DNA from: Carallia brachiata
Taxonomy: Eukaryota > Streptophyta > Magnoliopsida > Malpighiales > Rhizophoraceae
Length of the DNA stretch: 64,000 nucleotides
Reading direction: 5' to 3'
Assembly (NCBI GenBank): GCA_021464245.1
Contig: JADCRB010000036.1
Coordinates: forward strand, 1,197,717-1,261,716
The notes beneath the pieces are model-generated. The model ran no database searches. It saw only the letters and a list, made by a program, of their open reading frames with translations, and was not told where the DNA came from. This document shows, piece by piece, positions 12,946-28,934 of this stretch. Each line of letters opens with the position of its first letter. Position 1 is the stretch's first letter. The translations under genes were made by a program, and so were the position numbers.

Positions 12946-13149
12946 TTTTTTTTTTTTTTTTTTTTGGTGGGGGGAGGAGGAGGATTTTGAAAGAGGAGTA
13001 AGTTTCGTACTATTAAGGAAGTGGAGGGGGAAAGGGGGCATGGATTTGACCCATCCTCAAATTGGTCAAACAGTCTAATAATTATCTATTTTGAAGTAAG
13101 TAATTGAATAAATTATCTGAACTCTAAACATAATAGGTGAACCGAGTCT

Positions 13150-13512
13150 CTATAGATTCGTATATTAGTTATGTCAAACTTGAATACATTCTTCGCAACG
13201 TAATATGGACTAGTAATATCTTAGCTAAATTGATTTCTGATGCGTGTAGTGTTATGATATGCATATACAAAGGTTCCTGACGAGCAACAATACTGATGGC
13301 TACGCAAAGACTCGATGTAAGCTTAGGGAATCTTGGCTAGTTCAATCAGTAAAAAATTTTCAACAATGTTTTACGAAAGTTTTTCGACACTCCCAACAAC
13401 GGCTTCTAGTCTTTGTTTCGATTTACCTTCCTCAGTTTATTGAACCTGCATTGGTCTTATTTTCAGGTTGATATCTTTCAATAAAACTGAGTTTATTTTA
13501 TAAAAAAAAAAA
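13150..13512 (+). mobile_element. possible LINE 3' remnant
   Basis: The segment contains a short frame around 13195-13260 (WTSNILAKLISDACS) that loosely resembles the end of the RNase H domain of plant LINEs. It finishes with an AATAAA signal at 13483-13488, T-rich sequence and an 11-12 base A-run ending at 13512. I found no target-site duplication, so the left edge is a guess. Confidence 0.35.
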
Positions 13513-15947
13513 AGAGATGATAGGGTTGTGGAAAGCACCTATGATTATGATGCCTCACGACCTAACAGATCTACAATGAAAAACAAAAAGAAAATCGAAC
13601 TGGGCATAAGTGGATCGGATCGAAGCCTACCTCTTCTAAAAAGGAGAGAAAAAAAAAAAAAAAAACAAACACACGCACAAGACAAGAAGAAGGAAGAAAG
13701 AGACAGCAAATACGTACTGACAGTCAATCTTTATCCACGAGGAAGTCGCCCAATTTAAATCCTTGATTAAAAATTAAAATATACCACGTCACATGACGTG
13801 CCCTTGTTTTGTTTGGTTGGTGACTGTAGCAATTGAACTCCAATACCTACTTAAACAGACACACACACAGAGACATATATAGAGGAACAAATCTAGCTTG
13901 GAATCAGGGAGGCAATTTTCCCCTCTAGTTTTTTTAAATCATATATTTTATTGGTGTAATTTGTCAAGAACCACAACTTCATCCAGTGGCAAGTGCTGTT
14001 GTACCCCCCCCTCCCCCCCACTCAGGTGTTGGAGGTTCCAGCCCCCTACAGCCCCATTTTTGTATCTTTTTGGTTTAATTCTATCTTTTTTCTTGTTTTT
14101 TTTCTTTTCCTTTTGAACGCCAACCAGTTTACTTCTCTACTTTCAAAATCATCCTTTTTGTTATTCTTTTTTAAATGATGCATGAAAATTAAAAATTTTA
14201 TAACATTATAACTAATAGAGTATTATAATAATATCTATTATTTATAATAATTAACATAATTTTTATTTTTATTATATATATTAATTTTATTATTATATTT
14301 ATACTATAATGTTTGCCCATCCCTCAAAATTTTTTTTGGATCCGTACTTATATATATATACATATATTATACGACGCAAATCTCTTATGAACAAATTATA
14401 GTCATTAGTTTGGCTTTGTGGCTTCCACTTACTCCACAAAAAGCATTAAAAAGCATTTATGGGGATTTAAATTTAAAATCGTTCCTTTATCCCGCATAAT
14501 CGTTATTAAAGATGATAGCCTAATGATAATTTAAAATATCGCCAACAACATTGATCTAAGTTTGAATTTTCATGTTGTCACTTTTTTATAATTAAGGATA
14601 TTCAGTGTGAACGTAGCGTATAAGTTTAAAATTTGTTAATATCATAGTCAGATTTACAAGACTCATTTCAAATCTAATAGTACTTTAGTGGTGAGTCTTT
14701 TTTTTTAAGAGATTAAATGAAAATGTCAACAATTTAAAAATTAGTCTTTACTCATAAATTTAATTACTGTCATATCCACAATAAATTTATTTTGTGTTAA
14801 AAAAATTATCACACATAATCTATATGCCAGAAAAAGCGTCACAATTTGATTCGAGCATGTGTCTGTTGGAATTTATGGCTAAATGGAAATCAGAAGGCTG
14901 CAATGAAACCCATTTTCGGTCAAACAAGTGATTAGCAAAATTATATCCTCTCTTCCTACTTGGTTCGACGCTTTCCTAATCTTTTTTTTTTTTTAACTGC
15001 TATTGGTGATTTTTATTCACATTCTGTCAAGGAGACACCCAGAGAATATGTAAACAACGGCTTTCTATTTGCTTGATGATGACAAGAATGAATGTGTGGC
15101 TAGAAAATATTTACAAGTTTATTCTCTTTTATTCTAACTTGTTAATTTCATGTTCTCTTTTTATATACTAAATGTCTTTTCACAAATCCTTTGCATTATA
15201 ATTTTTTTTTATTTTGTTTACAAAAAGAGTAGAGCCTTAATTATGAGACTATATCCCCAAGAGAGAAACTCCAATCACATGCACTTTAAAAAAAAATTTT
15301 AACTCAGGAGGAGGCTGGCAGAAAAGAGATAAGTCTGGCATAAAGTAAGTCAATCCGCAACGCAGTAGTGTTTATGGTAAACAAGAACTAATTGAACCAA
15401 CCAATCTCAGCGCATCAAATCTTTGCAACAAGAAAACAACAAGAAAACAAGTTGCTTACTACCTGAAATAATAATTTAGTTGGTAATTCAGGGAATTTGT
15501 CCCCGCATTGACTCGAATTTGAGTTTATATGGCATAACTTCTTTGCCAACAAAAAAGTTATGTTCGTGAGTTACAAATTTATAATTAATTAACACCGAGA
15601 TCGAATATAGAAGAGGCTCATCTAAGTTCGATAATATTCGAGTAGTGAGTCTACTTTTATAAAAGTGATTGAACTGGACATTCAAACACATGCATTATTC
15701 CAACTCTGATTCACAAATATTATAACCTACATACTCATGAGCATTTTTTGTGATAAAAAAAAAAAAAGAAAACAAGTTGGTTTGTGGATGAGTTTTCTTT
15801 AATAAGCTTTTATTCTCGCTTTGAAAAAAAAAAAAAAAAAAAGGCATGAGTAGTCATAGAAGTGAAACGTTTTATTGGTATAAAATTCAAAAGCTTTTGT
15901 TAATGCTTTTAACTCATCTCCGATACAACATTTTTTTTCCAAGCTTT
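13513..15947. other. intergenic, AT-rich
   Basis: No gene seen. It includes a CT/poly-pyrimidine stretch near 14005-14120, a dispersed repeat at about 14633-14790 (listed separately), and long A and T runs. Confidence 0.45.
14633..14790 (+). repeat. dispersed repeat, copy A
   Basis: This stretch and 26439-26594 align along most of their length. They share gactcatttcaaatct / gagtcatttcaaatct, then a T-run, then a purine-rich stretch, then an actcata/attcata-gattt block. They are diverged copies of one AT-rich element of unknown class. Confidence 0.45.
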
Positions 15948-15955
15948 GGTGGATC

Positions 15956-16148
15956 TAGGGCTGCAAATGAGCCGAGCTGAGTCGAGCTTGGCCAGGCTCG
16001 AGCTCGGCTCGTTAAGGAGTTCTTCAGGCTCGAGCTCGGCTCGAGCTCGGTTCGAGTTTTGGAGGTGGAGGCTCGAGCTCGGCTCGTCAGAATATTACTG
16101 AAGCTCGGACTCGAACTCGGCTCGATTTGTATTTTTTTTTTAATTTAA

Positions 16149-16191
<43 letters not shown>

Positions 16192-16908
16192 TTTTTCCAT
16201 TTGATTTATTTTATTTATTTGTTATATATGTTATTTCTACTTTATATAAAAATAGAAAATTTATATAAAAATAAAAAATAAAAAAATCAAAATTACTTTT
16301 TTTATATAATTTTATATAAAAAAAAGGAAAATATATATATGTAAAAAATGGATATGTGGATAAAAGCCAATTATTCATTCAATTGCTATTTGATTGATTG
16401 AATTCCTAATTGTATAACTAGCCACATTATGATCATCAATCAATTTACTTAATTGTATTTAAATTTTCTCTAATTTAAAAAATTTATATTCTTTTGCAAA
16501 GAAAAAATAAATATGCAAGTTTATTTTAATTAAGAAAAAATTCAAATAAAAAAAAGAGATAAGAGGAAATAATGGAGGTTGAGAGCATTTGAAAATAAAT
16601 AAAAAATTAATCTTAATTTTATTAGTATTTATATTAAAAGTTAAATGATACAATTAAGTATTATTAATATATTAAATGAGCCCACAATGATACATATTAA
16701 ACGAGCTCTTAATGATACATTTATCGAACTGTTCACGAGCCTGTACCGAGTCGAGTCTGTTATTGTTCAGGCTCGGCTCGTTTATTAAACGAGTTTTGAT
16801 TTTAGGCTCGTGTATCGCTCATTTAGTAAATAAACGAGCCTGAGCCGAGCCTTTACCGAGCCGAGCCACCGAGCTTTTAACGAACGTATCGGCTCGTTTG
16901 TAGCCCTA
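15956..16908 (+). mobile_element. hAT-type non-autonomous element, copy 1
   Basis: A 953-bp element with terminal inverted repeats TAGGGCTGCAAATGAG and (reverse complement of the right end) TAGGGCTACAAACGAG. It is flanked by an 8-bp target-site duplication with one mismatch: ggtggatc (15948-15955) and ggtgtatc (16909-16916). The subterminal regions are packed with GAGC/GCTCG repeats (gctcggctcgagctcgg), the kind of clustered motif hAT transposases bind. The interior is AT-rich with an (AT)n run and has no transposase frame, so it is non-autonomous. Confidence 0.8.
16153..16189. repeat. (AT)n microsatellite
   Basis: About 18 uninterrupted TA units inside hAT copy 1, absent from copy 2. Confidence 0.9.
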
Positions 16909-17165
16909 GGTGTATCGAAATTAAATGCGCTAGGTAAGGTAGCTAAAGTTAAAAGTTGCTCTACTGTATATACATGTTCGATCAGTGCAATTACTTTATG
17001 ATATCTTCCTTATCCCTTATTAAACATTGTATAGATAACCAGTGCTCATATGGCATGGGAGCGTGTATTTAGATCTCGTGCTGATTTGCTTTTCACGGGT
17101 CCAATCAAGATTACATATATATTTCCGCAATTCTATAATTTGGATTAAAAAAAACGACAAAGCAT

Positions 17166-18116
17166 TAGGGCTGCAAACGAGTCGAGCCGAGCCGAGTCAA
17201 GTTTGGCCAGGTTCGGGTGTCGGCTCGTTTATTAAACGAACCAAAAAATGAAACTCGGTATCAGTATCGTTTACGAACGAGTCGAGCCTACTGTTATTGA
17301 ACCGAACTTTCGAGTTTTTAACGAATTGTATCATTTATTTTATAATACCAATAGAATAATTAAAATTAAAAAATTTTATTATTATACATAAAATAAAAAG
17401 ATAAAAATCATTTATTTAAATAGAATTAAATAATTAAAAATAAATGTTTAATTTTAATGTATAAATGTAAATATATGTAATACATAATTTTGAAAATAGA
17501 TTTAATGAAATTATTTTTATAACATAATAAATGAGTTTTTTTAATTATTATGTAGATAAATTCTTAAACGAACTATTTATGAGTTTAATTAAACTTATCT
17601 TTACTTATATCGTTTTATTTATTAAATGAGTTTTGAATTTAAACTGATGTATCACTTGTTTAATTAAACGAATGAGTTATAGTCAAATTTTTACCAGATT
17701 AAGTCACCAAATTTTTAACGAAAGTATTGATTTACTTATAGTCCTAATCACGTATAAATCTTATTCAAATAACTATATATGAAATAAAAGATATAACCCT
17801 AAATTGGTAACTATTTATACTAAAAGTTAAATGATATAATTAAGTGTTATTAATACATTAAATAAGCTTATAACAATATATATTAAACGAATTACTAATA
17901 ATATATTTATCGAACTCTAAACGAGCTTTTAACGAGCTGTTCACGAGTCTGAACCGAACTGAGCCTACCCCTATTCAGACTCGACTCATTTATTAACCGA
18001 GCTTTACTTTTAAACTCGTTTGTCGCTCATTTAGTAAATAAACGAGTCCGAACCGAACTCTTACCAAACTAAACTACCGAATTTTTAACGAACATATTGA
18101 CTCGTTTACAACCCTA
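17166..18116 (+). mobile_element. hAT-type non-autonomous element, copy 2
   Basis: A 951-bp relative of the element at 15956-16908, in the same orientation and 257 bp away. It starts TAGGGCTGCAAACGAG and ends CTCGTTTACAACCCTA. Its 8-bp target-site duplication is caaagcat (17158-17165) and caaaacat (18117-18124), one mismatch. The GAGCC-type subterminal motifs are heavily converted to AACC/GAATT forms (for example ccgagccga becoming ccgaactga), the C-to-T pattern expected from deamination of methylated CpG. So it looks older or more methylated than copy 1. Confidence 0.8.
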
Positions 18117-18124
18117 CAAAACAT

Positions 18125-18967
18125 ACGTGCTTCATTTCAATGTCAAGGAAAAGTGTTCCACTTCGTTCAATTTTATACTTTGACATGTACAATATCTCAC
18201 TCGTTTCTAGATATGCATATTGTTTTTTTTTTTTTTTTTTTTGATTTTTATACACACACACACACCAACCATTAACCACTCGTAATTAGCCTATTGATAA
18301 GAATGAACTTGAAATTGTATAAGTTTAATGCACCATCTTTAATTCATATTTTTTAAGTATATTTCTTGTTCCAAGTGAAGTATCGTACTAACTAATTAGC
18401 AACTTAAAGGTTTTCTTAAAAGGAATCGTTGGTCATAAAAAATATTTCCAACTTTCATTATGACACTGAAATTCGACATAGTTGGCTTTGCTTGGAGTTC
18501 TCCAGAATTCGGTTAATTTCTTACAAGAGAATAGAAGATTTGCTATTTAATTTTTTGTTTTTGGGTCAATTGGCTTGATTTTAATAGTACGGCATAAGTG
18601 ATTTCGTGATGATTTTGATGTTGAATAAGACAACTTTCTTTCTTTCCTACTTTACAAGTCGTTTTCAGAGAAAAAGGTAGACGGATTATTTCCTAATTAT
18701 CAATACCAACTCAATTCATCGTCTCGGTGCGGGCATAAAGAAAGGAAAGAAATTAAAAAAAAAAATTATCTATAGGGCCGATGCACATGTTATATATAAA
18801 ATTGGGAACGATCATATCACAGAATTTTGCATTACAATAGTAGTAGCTCACACACCATGATCTATATGACATCGAAGTGACAATTTGAATAAAGAAAAGG
18901 ACGCTTGTTTATATGACATCAAATTGAACACTCGATCTCATCGATCAATATAGAACTTTGTCTAGCA
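18125..18967. other. 3' flank of the CXE15-like gene
   Basis: AT-rich sequence with a T-run at 18223-18242 and a (CA)n stretch at about 18253-18264. The 3' UTR of the minus-strand esterase should end here. No gene seen. Confidence 0.45.
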
Positions 18968-21811
<2,844 letters not shown>

Positions 21812-21868
21812 TTAATTTCTTTTGGTGTTGGAGATGATTTATGGTGGAAAATTGAAGTAATGGAGGGG

Positions 21869-21878
21869 CTATTTATAG
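21869..21878 (-). promoter_or_regulatory. TATA box of the CXE15-like gene
   Basis: Reading on the minus strand gives CTATAAATAG, a perfect plant TATA box, about 97 bp upstream of the ATG at 21772. That spacing leaves a short 5' UTR. Confidence 0.7.
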
Positions 21879-24800
21879 GGCAGGAGAAAGAGGATGAGAG
21901 CGGGCTATGAAGGCTAGTGACTGATGGAATGAAATATATATTGAAAGGAAAATGGTATGCAGACAGGAATACAATAACAAAAATTTATTATTTAAAAGGG
22001 TTCAATTAACAGACAAAGTTAGATATAACAACATTATCGGCTTTTTTTTTCTAATGACGCTTAATATTTATAAAAATAAAAATAAAAGTATTTTTATCTT
22101 TTTCCAACAAATATTTATTATCTAATTGTAAGGAAAAAAAAAAAAAAAAACTAGTACATTCACAATGCGTCTGTTCTACAAAGTCCATGAACATTTGCCG
22201 TAAATAAAACGAGACCGCGATTTAACTGAATGAGGAAAGCTCTCAATTCAATTTCATTTTAATGATTTTTTTTTCGCCCGCTATGTCTTTAGTTGTCGTC
22301 ATCATACCTGTCGCTCTCAGTGAAATGGTGGGACAACCGCACTTTATAGTCTGACGGCAAGGTGCTGAAAATGTTGAATGGAAGTTTTAGATTTGAGTGT
22401 TGTGAGGGCCGCATAGGAAGATTAAATATACACTTGTCATTCAAATTTTTGGATACTTTCTTTTCAAAATAAAGATAATATTTCCTAACAATTGCACCGT
22501 TACTTTCTTTTCTTTTATTTGACAAAAAAAAATAATAATGAAATGGGGAGAGCTTGAAATGTTAGGGGTAAAAGTGTAATCTCATAGTTGATATTTTGGA
22601 AGATGGTAGTGGCTAGTCTTTTTGTGGCGTAATCTTTCATAAATCATGGCCATTGGTTTTAGGTTTTATCTCTGTTCCATTGAATGAGACCTTAGATTAG
22701 GTTGGTGGCTGTGTTAATAGTTGCATTTCTTTTTTTAGGGAACAATTTGCCTAATATTTCTGTTTTCTTGAACAAGATTGATTAGGGGTTATTCAAAAAA
22801 TTAATGATGCATCCCATGTGATTTTATGGTGCAGGATTAAAGTTGCATGTGGCATATATACAAATACAACTCATGATAGAGTTAATAATAGAGGGGGCAA
22901 ACATAGTTTAAGTTGAATTGTTTCGAGTCGGGGTAATTTGATGTTAAATATTTAAAGTTTTGAGTAAATGGAATTTTAGATCATTTACTTGTTACTTTAG
23001 TTTCCAGTAACGTCAGGTTATTGGATGTTGATTTTTGCAATTAATGCAAGTCCAGTGACTTTATGCTCTAAGAAAGTTTGTGGGTTGGAAAAAAAAAAAA
23101 AAAGCTTAATTTAATGGATCCTTTGTCTTAATGGAAATTGTGCAAATTGTGCGTGTTGGATCCTTTCTTTTAATGGAAATGCAGTGCACGTCAAGTTTAT
23201 TCAATCTTCGCTCAAAAAAAAAAAATTTTTTTCAATCTATTTTTGATCAAAGGTTATTGTTTAATATTTTTCCTTTGGCTCGGTGCGGCCAAGTGAGATT
23301 GTGGGTGCTGTGACGTGTTTGGATTGTTGAAGGGACAAGGTTAAACTTGTTGATTGGGAACGAGAGTGGGGAGTGTCAAGCATACCGTCCCAGACATACC
23401 CAATCAAGAACGAATAAAATTCTCAACAATTCAGTAACATTTATCGAGTACTATAAATTATTCTCTTATAAGTTTAGTAAAATTATTTAACATATTTTAA
23501 ATAAAAGATTCAAATAAATTTTTCTGTTAGATTATAAAATATTACTCTTATTTATTTATATTTTTAACCAAAAACAAAAAAGAATAAAATTGTGAATCAT
23601 CATCATCATTTCGCTTTACCAAATGGAAAATTTTGTCATCTTTCAACTCTTTGATTTGTAATTTGTCTTATTCTTGGGTGGTCAATTTCCTATTATCATT
23701 GACTTGTATGCTTCTCGTGCAGGCAGAATAGGAGGAATCAATGGACAAGTCCCAGAGCAGTGGCTTTTGTCTGCACTTATAACAATCCTGATTGCTAATA
23801 TCTTTTTGTCTACAATGCAAATCTTTCCCTTTGTCTTTTCTGCACGCTGCGCATGCATCTAGACTATCTTTCCAGACCACATCGTTCATTTTCTCTGTCT
23901 CTTTTCTGTTATTTCTTTCGTTTCATGTACTTTGCAAGCACTGTGAATTCGGCTTTTGCCTATAGCAATCTACGAAGAGGTGGATGATGAAAAGACATGC
24001 ATATCTGAGGTCGTATTGGTATCCTGTCAATTACAACCTGTAATGTCCATCTGTTCACTTTCACAGATGCATTACAAATTTGCAATCTATCCCTAGGCTT
24101 CACCCACCAGCTTACATGATATCAGAGCCTTTATGATCAAAAAGGGGACATGTTCACTTCTCTGTTCACCCTTTCAAACTACTTGTATTGCGAGTGAGAA
24201 AGCGAGTTAGAGTTTATTATATGTCAAATCCCAATTCGTTAATGTTCTTGCTAAATATGTTCTCGGTTCAGCCTTTCCACACCAGCATGAGCAATGACAG
24301 TCCTATCAGAATAACCAAAAAAAAATTCCAGCATATGGGCATGTCAAGTATTTCAAAATTCGATTATCCGGCGATGCAAACTAGAAGGTGAATTGGCCCA
24401 GGACATGCACACCAAAACAGCTATGGTTTGACGTGAGGTCCTAATTCTCAATTATACAAGCTTCCTCTGTCATTCACTCGACAAAGACGTAAAAGCTGCA
24501 ATGTTTTTCTCGTACCTGCTATCAATTTCATAACTTGTGGCAAACATAAAGAATAATGCCTTTTTCTTCTATTGATTCGTCCCAAAAAAGATGCCAAGAC
24601 TTTTTACCTGGTGTCTAACATGACAGTTACATATACAATGAGCCTGTCATTATTCTGATTCTCTGAAATCATCATATCTTTCCACCTTTCTGGTGGGAAT
24701 CCAGAATTGGAGAAAGCATCTTTGCTTACTTCACACAATTCACATAAGAATCCTAGACGCTTCGTGCCAACTACATAAGTAAATTAAATGCATCACAGGC

Positions 24801-25832
24801 TAAACTGAAGAAACCAATCTCTGAAGCAGCTTATGGCATTAAAACGATTGGAGGGAATTTTTCCTCTGCAGAAGAAGTGCCTCTGTTCTGGTCCATTCTC
24901 TTCTACGTCTACGCTAAAATTGTACCCCATTAAAAAATAGATTAAATGTAATAATAAAAAGTTGCTTGAACGGTTCCGTGTTGTTTAGCCGACAGACTCA
25001 TGATATGACAGGACTTAAAATGGATCTCCAAGCCAAGCATGAAATGAAAGCCCAAAAGACTTCGCTAAAGGCCTAGCCTCCCGCATTTTCAAATGAGGCA
25101 TTTAAACCATCACAGCCCATTAGAATGCTCTGCCAGGAAACCATTGCTATCGGCGAAATGAAAGGTTCGAGTCTCTGCCAGACGATCAGTGGAATTAAAC
25201 ATATTTACAGAAGTTTTTTGCTGCATGCGATACTTTTGTTTTTGTTTAAGAATTTTTATTTTAATTTTTTAAATAAGTATAATTTACTTATAATTTATAA
25301 TATACGATAAGTCAAGTCACTTAAATAAAAAAATTAAAAATAATATTTAAACAATATTAAATTATAAATTAATTTTATTCATTAAAAAAAAGTAAAATTA
25401 ACAAACACCTAATTTTTAATAAAATTGCAGATATTACTCATGTTTTCCTAGTTTTTAGGGAAAAAAAAGGTTGCAAATTGCAGTAATTGATTGCCTAGTA
25501 AGATTTCAAGAGGCGGAGCATGAAGGACTGAGAACTAACGCACAACGTCCCAAACCGGCGCACTGCCCTTGGCCTTTCCTCTGGAACATGCGGCATTTAC
25601 CGTCCCGTGGCCTATAGCTAACAGTAACCTTATTCTTCCCGAATATATTCCGATTCAGTTGCACCAAATATAAAAATTTATCTTTTAGGGTTGAGTAATG
25701 CTTTTTTTATTTTATTTTTTCAAATTGATTTACTGTATAAGTTGCTCGAATCTGCTAGGAGGAAAAAAGGCTGAGTTAGATTAGAATTTTTTTAATATTT
25801 TTATGTTTTTAAATTAAATTTGCTCACATTAA

Positions 25833-26206
25833 TAGTGTGTTTGGATAATGAGTTTGGTGAGAAAGAAAGTGATAAGAAATAAAATAATTAGAAAAAAAAG
25901 TTGTGAGAAAGAAATGAGAATGAATATGTTGTTTGGATAGGTAATAAGTGAGAAAGAAAATGAATAAAAAGTAATGAGAAAAATAATTATATATTTAAAC
26001 TTACCAAATTATCCCTACTGTTGTAAGTAATTGAAATGACTGAAAAAGAGAAATGGGTGGGTGAGATGATGAATTGGGGTATTTAGGTCATTTTACTGTC
26101 AATTTTTAAAAATTTCTATTTTTTTTTTCAAAATAATATAAAGCAAGTACACCGCTCTTGTTACTAACTTTTCCAACCATTTTCGTTCATGTTTTCCAAA
26201 CACTGG
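25833..26206. mobile_element. probable MITE with GTGTTTGG termini
   Basis: The left end reads agtgtgtttggataatgag and the right end, reverse complemented, reads agtgtttggaaaacatga, giving imperfect terminal inverted repeats about 370 bp apart. The interior is purine-rich (gagaaagaaagtgataag). No clear target-site duplication is seen, so the superfamily is open. Confidence 0.45.
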
Positions 26207-26438
26207 AAAGTGCCTTGTTGTGCATGTTTTCTACTCTTTCATCTTTTCCTTTTAGAGGGTAAAAGAAAGTTTATTCATACAACCTAATTAAAATATCTTA
26301 TTATTAAAAGTGATAATTTAATAATAATGTGTCATACCTCTTTAATATTGATCTGAATTGAAGTTTCTGCATTGATGTCCCTTAAATAAATAAATAAATA
26401 AAGGATTTAAGTTGTTAGCATAGTATTAAGTTTTAATT

Positions 26439-26594
26439 TTGTTAACACTACAGTGAATTTAAAGGAGAGTCATTTCAAATCTGACAGTATTTTAATGAGA
26501 TTTTTTTTATAAGGAAGTTGAATGAAGATGTGGTATAAAAACTAGTTTCAATTCATAGATTTGATAAATATTATATTTGCAAATCACGATAAAC
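26439..26594 (+). repeat. dispersed repeat, copy B
   Basis: Diverged relative of 14633-14790 in the same orientation. It lies next to a (TAAA)n run at about 26383-26401. Confidence 0.45.
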
Positions 26595-27106
26595 TCTTTT
26601 TTTTTGTTGTTAAAAAAATCAGAATATCATTTTTCTTCGGCATCTTAATTCTGTTAAACTAGATTTATTCCTGTCCAATTAAAAAAAAACCATTTGTATA
26701 ACTTAATCGGCCTACAAAGAATAACATTATTCTATAGTTAATTAGCGATGTCCAATCATAGCAAAAGTAGACATATTTAACCCTAACGAAAATTGGGTTT
26801 TTCAGAAAAGAAATAAAGAAAGAACCTTTCAATTCAAATAATATAATAATAATAATAATAAAAGAGTTCCGCAAGGTTTCAACTTTCAAGAATCGACCAT
26901 GGAGTCGCACAGTGAGCATATTTAGATGTGGCTCCTCCAACTCCAATCACGGCGCAGTAAATTCATTCCGATCTGATACTTTTACTCTTCGGCCACCGCG
27001 CCTCTCAGCCCTCCGCGTCCCTTTCCGACCGACTCAGGAGATTGATTTTATCTCCAAACACCGATTTTGCCGCTCCAAAATTCGGTAATTTCTCCTTTGA
27101 TCTTCC

Positions 27107-27137
<31 letters not shown>

Positions 27138-27781
27138 CGTTGCCTATTTTGGGGTTTTTTTTTTTTTTGGGTTAGTGAAATAGCTGAATTATCTTATATG
27201 GAAGAAAATTTGCTATGTTGATCTCATGTTTCGGAAATTCCTGGACATTTAAATATATTCCGATTGAGGGCCGACAGCAAAAGTACTTAAGCGGGTATAA
27301 TTTGCTTTTCTTTTTATGGCTATCTGTTCTGTTCGTATAATTTAGGTGTTAGAGATTCGGAAGTAACTACAATTTTGGTCATGTAACCGGAATCTGTCCA
27401 GGTTCCGGATTAGGTTTCCCATTTTTGCATTAATATTCAAGGTATTTCTTGGTGTTCTTGGTTTTTGTTGTAGTCTCTGTATCGTTTGGTGCTGAGGAAC
27501 TGTGACTGGAAAACAATCTGTTAGAGTGTATTTTGTTGCCTGTACAATGCAACATTGCAGCAATTCTAGCATTTCAGTTTTTTTATTCGGCAGAGGAACC
27601 ATTTCTTGCTTTTGTTAGGGAAGGGAAGAAGGATTTGTGTTTTAGTTGGGAGCCATTTTATAGGCGTTGAATCTTCCAGTGCTATCCGTGGGGTTCATGT
27701 CAGTTGTTTCAATTGTTGTTCATTGAATGGTAGTTTACTGTGTTTTTTCTCGTCTTGGTACTCTTGGGTACCTAAAGTCTA

Positions 27782-28577
27782 ATGGATGACAATCAACTGG
27801 CAGGTCCCAAAGTAATGGAAAAACCAAAGCGAAAAGCGCTGCCGGCAATTCCTGCAGGCAAGAATAATTGGTGTAGTGATTTGGATTTGGATGGTGAAGA
27901 TAGTTGGGTGGTTGTTAAAAAGCAAAAAATTACCATTTTGATACCTCCCCTATCTCATGTGAGAAAATCTACAATGCCAAAGTCAGGTCCAAGCAAGCCG
28001 GAGGCCATGCTTATGAAACCAGAAAAATGGATCAACTGTCCCAACAGGAACTTGCACCAACAGGCCTTCTGTTGATGACCAATATGTGATCCCTCCAGTG
28101 GCTCTTAATAAAGGTATTCAAATTGCTGTAGAAGCTCCTGCACAGGACCTTCCAGCGCCACACAAGATTCCAAGCTTGAACGCAACAAGGGAATCTGAAA
28201 ACGCCGACCTCCCTAGTACTTTTAAGTCTCGCAATATGCTAGGAGTATCAAACATCTCGAAAATGATTAAGCAGCCAAAACTGTGGCGTCGACCAAGTAA
28301 TTTCCTTGATGGAAGCATGATACTACATCAGAGTCTAAGGGCATCACTACTTGAGAGGAAGCTTCAGAAAGCTGGTGGGCTGAGCAGGTGGTTGGCATCA
28401 CTTGGGTTGGGCCAGTTTGTGAGGATTTTTCGTGGAAAAAGTGTCGATAAGTTTCAGCTAGTGAATCTGACCATGAAGAAGCTTAAGGATATGGGTGCAG
28501 ATGCAGTCGGTCCCCGGAGAAAGCTAATGCATGCTATTGACTGCATTTGCCAGCCCTACTGTTTTGAGGCCCGCTGA
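27782..28577 (+). CDS. SAM-domain protein, frame broken once
   Basis: A small protein with a C-terminal sterile alpha motif, a five-helix protein- or RNA-interaction module. The ATG is at 27782. The N-terminal frame (MDDNQLAG, KPKRKALPAIPAG, GEDSWVVVKKQKI) runs to a stop at 28075. The rest (VDDQYVIPPVALNKG through LRASLLERKLQKAGG to the stop at 28577) is in another frame. Skipping one A in the A-run at 28023-28027 joins them into ~264 residues, so I treat this as one gene with a +1 indel. The SAM domain is GGLSRWLASLGLGQFVRIF, FQLVNLTMKKLKDMG, GPRRKLMHAI (about 28370-28560). A 5' UTR intron is possible, from a donor near 27086 to an acceptor shortly before 27782. The likely Arabidopsis relative is the SAM gene next to ANT1 (At3g11890, from memory). 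A real tiny intron cannot be fully excluded. Confidence 0.75.
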
Positions 28578-28810
28578 ATGCTCCAGGCATCAGGCGAATT
28601 AGAGGTGTGCATGTGAAATTTTCTTGTAGAATATTTTGACATAAGAGTGAAATATCACATGGGTGTCTGCTGAATTAGGTGGTAGCATCATAATATTTCT
28701 CACAAAACGGGTAAATCGAGACAATTGTTTGAAGATTCGATTTCTTATTTTCTTCAGAAATTTCGAAATTGATTAGTGCATGAATTATTGTACTCTTCGT
28801 AACCTTCCAG

Positions 28811-28930
28811 ACATTAAGTGCAAATAACTTGGAAAAAGTTGCATTAACAATGAGCAGCCAAAACAAAAGACATTTAAGTGCAAATAACTTGGAAAAAGTT
28901 GCATTAATAATGAGCAGCCAAAAGAAAAGA
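28811..28930. repeat. 60-bp tandem duplication
   Basis: Two copies of a 60-bp unit, 28811-28870 and 28871-28930, with about five mismatches. Each contains aagtgcaaataacttgg and atgagcagccaaaa. It lies about 230 bp downstream of the SAM gene stop. Confidence 0.9.
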
Positions 28931-28934
28931 CATA

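Larger units (their letters stand above)
21879..26940. other. intergenic between divergent CXE15-like and SAM genes
   Basis: About 5 kb without a gene I can support. It holds A/T homopolymers, a probable MITE (25833-26206) and a dispersed repeat copy (26439-26594). A Cys-rich minus frame at 23668-23889 (CAACRKDKGKD, HCRQKD, CYKCRQ) stands out slightly but matches nothing I know. The CXE15-like gene (minus) and the SAM gene (plus) are divergent, so both promoters lie here. Confidence 0.45.

Noticed and set aside
23668..23889. Cys-rich minus-strand frame as a small zinc-binding protein
   Set aside because: The Cys spacing fits no known motif, and there is no promoter, homologue or splice evidence I can name.
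25164..25173. tRNA B-box-like ggttcgagtc
   Set aside because: No A box at the proper distance and no cloverleaf could be drawn.
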